A stretch of 64,000 nt of DNA, taken from the NCBI GenBank assembly GCA_020633315.1, contig JACKDV010000015.1:1-64000 (forward strand). The letters are read 5' to 3'. Positions within the stretch are counted from its first letter, which is position 1, and each line of letters starts with the position of its first letter. The notes beneath the pieces were generated by a model, which worked only from the letters and a program-made list of their open reading frames with translations, was not told the origin of the DNA and made no database searches. Positions 62,095-64,000 of the stretch are shown here, in pieces. A program made the position numbers and the translations under genes. This DNA comes from Myxococcales bacterium (GTDB lineage: Bacteria > Myxococcota_A > Polyangia > Nannocystales > Nannocystaceae).

Positions 62095-63416
62095 GGTGCT
62101 CCCTCCCACGACTCGATGCTCCCGTACTCCAGCAGGGCGTCGCGCATCGAGTCGTGCTGCACGGAGATCCACTCGGGGCTGCGCGCCACCCTCTCGACCC
62201 GCAGCTCGTCGATCACCCCGTAGAAGCGGCGATCGCCGGCGGGGCGGTTGCCGACGAGCAGGGGGAGCTCGGCGTCGGTGGGGAGCAGGTCGGGATCCAG
62301 CAGCGGCTGCGCCATCGGATCGGCGAGCGGTCGCTCCACGCCGTCGACGAACACGCGGGGCACCGTCTCGCCGAGCAGGTCGTAGGTGATCGCCACGTGG
62401 GTCCAGCGCAGCAGGCTCAGCTCCTCGAGCGGGGTCTCCCAGCCCACGGCCGTGTCGCCGAGGTCCAGCCCCAGGCGCAGCCCGCCGCCGTCGGCCACGT
62501 ACAGCAGCCAGCCCGCGCCGTCGGTGCTCTTGTCCACGATGCGCCCCAGGCCGCTGGATCCCCAGCCTCGCGCCCGGAACCACGCGGAGACGGTGGCCCC
62601 GCCCACGAACACGTCGGTGAGCGACTCGCTGGGCAGCACGTCGAGGTGCGAGCCCGTCCCCCGGAAGTCGCGGCCGTTGCCGATCTGCCCCGGGGCGATC
62701 GGCGACTCGCCCATCACCACCGCGTCGTTGGCGTTGGCGGTGGCGTCGAGCGGCTCGTCCTCCAGGTGCCACACCCCGGCGAAGGGCTCCGGCCACACCC
62801 CGGCGCGGTCCTGGGCGTCCTCGGCCACCGGGTTGCCGTAGTAGAGCCACAGGTGATCGGCCGGTCCCCCCAGCGCGTCCACGCCCACCCAGATCATCGA
62901 GACGCCCTCGGGCTCCCAGCGCTCGATCTCGTAGGGCAGGGCGGCGCCGGCGGACGACACGAAGCGCAGGTCCTCGCCGTCGGTCTGCATCCGCTCGTGG
63001 TCCACGCGACCGGCGGTGAGCAGCACCAGCACCGGGACCCCGAGCTGCACCTCGCCCACGGGCCGGGCCAGCGACAGCGGCTGGCGGTGCGCCCAGCTGC
63101 AGTCCCACCAGTCGTCGGGGCAGCTCCCCTCGCCGCTGGCGTCGGGCGAGGTGGCATCGTCCTCGCTGGTGCTCTCGCCCCCCGTGCCCGCGCCCGCGGA
63201 CACGCACTCGCCCGCGACCGAGGGCGCGCTGCCCTCCACGTAGCGCTGTCCCGAGGGGCACGCGTCGTCGGGCACGCTGCAGGCTCCGATCGGCTGGCAG
63301 ACCTCGCCCCCGCCCGCGCCCGCGCAGTCCTCGTCGTCGTTGCACACGAAGTACTGGCCGCTCCCACAGGCCACGGCGCCCACCAGCGCGCCGCCTTGCA
63401 GAAGCCACCTGCGCAT
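62091..63416 (-). CDS. DUF2341 and LamG-like lipoprotein, 441 aa
   Basis: Lipoprotein signal with Cys17 (VGAVAC), a Cys-rich segment (CNDDEDCAGAGGGEVCQPIG), spacer, then a DUF2341 domain (about 105-215: CSWAHRQPLSLARPVG, VPVLVLLTAG, WEPEGVSMIWVGVDAL) and a LamG/concanavalin-like beta sandwich (about 220-425: GVWHLEDEPLDATANANDAV, ATVSAWFRARG, RWTHVAITYDLLGET, FYGVIDELRVERVARSPEWI). This combination is usual in surface proteins that bind glycans or protein ligands. It overlaps the DUF4215 gene downstream by four nt. It is divergent from the flavoprotein gene at 63470. Confidence 0.9.
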   Translation of the reverse strand: MRRWLLQGGALVGAVACGSGQYFVCNDDEDCAGAGGGEVCQPIGACSVPDDACPSGQRYVEGSAPSVAGECVSAGAGTGGESTSEDDATSPDASGEGSCPDDWWDCSWAHRQPLSLARPVGEVQLGVPVLVLLTAGRVDHERMQTDGEDLRFVSSAGAALPYEIERWEPEGVSMIWVGVDALGGPADHLWLYYGNPVAEDAQDRAGVWPEPFAGVWHLEDEPLDATANANDAVVMGESPIAPGQIGNGRDFRGTGSHLDVLPSESLTDVFVGGATVSAWFRARGWGSSGLGRIVDKSTDGAGWLLYVADGGGLRLGLDLGDTAVGWETPLEELSLLRWTHVAITYDLLGETVPRVFVDGVERPLADPMAQPLLDPDLLPTDAELPLLVGNRPAGDRRFYGVIDELRVERVARSPEWISVQHDSMRDALLEYGSIESWEGAP

Positions 63417-63469
63417 CCCCGGGATACTACCGAATTCCGCCGAGGCCGGGATGGCTTACCATCGCGCGC

Positions 63470-64000
63470 GTGGCGGACTTCGATGCGTGCGTGATCGGCT
63501 CGGGCCCCGCGGGATTCGCCGCGGCGATGCGGCTGTGGGACTTCGGCCAGCGGGTGTGCCTGGTGGAGCGCAGCCGCCTGGGCGGCGTGGGGATCCACAA
63601 CGGCGCGCTCTCGTCCAAGACCCTGTGGGAGCTCAGCTGCGACTACCGGGGCGCCCAGCGGCGCGACCGCGGCTACGTGGCCAACGACCTCCACGTGAGC
63701 TTCGAGGCGGTGATGCAGGTGGTCGAGCAGGCCACGGACGCGCGGGTGGGCCACATGCAGCGCCAGCTCCGGGCGCTGGCCGAGCCCAGCGAGCACCACC
63801 CGGGGTCCATCACCCTGGTGGAGGGCACCGCGCGCTTCCTCGACCCGCACACGCTCGCGGTGGAGGGCCCCGACGCCGGCGATCGTCGCCGGATCACCGC
63901 CGATCACTTCATCATCGCCACCGGCTCGCATCCGCGCTCCCTGCCCGAGGTGGCGGTGGACGGCCGGCGCATCATCACCTCCGATCACATCGGCCGCCTC
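63470..64000 (+). CDS. Flavin-dependent NAD(P) oxidoreductase, 5' part (SthA/lipoamide dehydrogenase-like)
   Basis: GTG at 63470; the gene runs off the window after 177 codons. The FAD-binding Rossmann start is ADFDACVIGSGPAGFAAAMR (GxGxxG) and ends with HFIIATGSHPRSLP. In lipoamide dehydrogenases the next helix carries a redox Cys pair; here the same place reads GGVGIHNGALSSKTLWELSC with no Cys in the loop, similar to soluble pyridine nucleotide transhydrogenase, which lacks one of them. It probably transfers hydride between NADH, NADPH and FAD, but the fate of the substrate is undetermined. The C-terminal half is outside the window. Confidence 0.85.
   Translation, partial: MADFDACVIGSGPAGFAAAMRLWDFGQRVCLVERSRLGGVGIHNGALSSKTLWELSCDYRGAQRRDRGYVANDLHVSFEAVMQVVEQATDARVGHMQRQLRALAEPSEHHPGSITLVEGTARFLDPHTLAVEGPDAGDRRRITADHFIIATGSHPRSLPEVAVDGRRIITSDHIGRL

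Overview
The window is high-G+C DNA with strong G/C preference at third codon positions. It looks like chromosome from a myxobacterium, most likely the Nannocystis/Plesiocystis/Enhygromyxa side of Myxococcota. The reasons are three large Ser/Thr kinases with TPR or AAA-TPR tails, many lipoproteins whose lipid-anchored Cys is followed by a Ser/Thr/Gly/Asp-rich spacer, DUF4215-type Cys-rich repeats, an IgGFc-binding-type protein, a ricin-type lectin, PEGA and PilZ proteins, and FHA regulation. That is inference from family content; no rRNA or marker gene is present. No tRNA, rRNA, CRISPR array or intact insertion sequence was recognised.

Layout. 1-16.5 kb: a cut-off membrane protein, an M3 peptidase lipoprotein, a SixA-type phosphatase, an IgGFc-binding-like lipoprotein, a rhodanese lipoprotein, a 2441-residue transglutaminase lipoprotein, and divergently tmcA (tRNA-Met cytidine acetyltransferase). 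16.5-21.1 kb: an accessory segment with a hairpin-rich intergenic region, an AlbA_2/Schlafen-like ATPase fused to a C-terminal SAVED domain, a small exported protein, a SIR2-like protein, and a divergent Cys-cluster protein. This resembles a defence locus that I cannot match to a named system. 21.2-25.3 kb: surface polysaccharide genes (GT2 glycosyltransferase, O-antigen ligase/polymerase, asparagine synthase). 25.4-36.5 kb: signalling block with a kinase-AAA-TPR protein and an FHA-winged-helix/kinase-TPR operon, separated by a visibly lower-G+C stretch (29.5-32.6 kb) with an unknown exported protein, a decayed gene and a thioredoxin-IPT protein.

36.5-48.4 kb: a lectin/Cys-repeat lipoprotein behind a possible sigma-70-like promoter, small envelope proteins, a nitroreductase, a PilZ protein, a PHB-depolymerase-like esterase, a third kinase-TPR, and a PEGA protein. 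48.4-57.9 kb: a 2024-residue alpha-2-macroglobulin lipoprotein with an intact CSEQ thioester, a YihY membrane protein, a lipoprotein gene broken by an in-frame TGA, an Hsp20 protein and a Cys-rich lipoprotein. 57.9-64 kb: a TIR-like/KAP NTPase, a two-gene lipoprotein operon, and the start of a flavin disulfide-oxidoreductase-like gene that runs off the edge.

How the genes fit together. Most of the window is cell-envelope biology (lipoproteins, surface adhesion, polysaccharide) plus phospho-signalling. Two separate places (16.9-20.5 kb and 57.9-61.3 kb) carry domains typical of prokaryotic immunity: SAVED, SIR2, and TIR with KAP. Because of the high G+C, almost every real gene has long open frames on the other strand; these were discarded.
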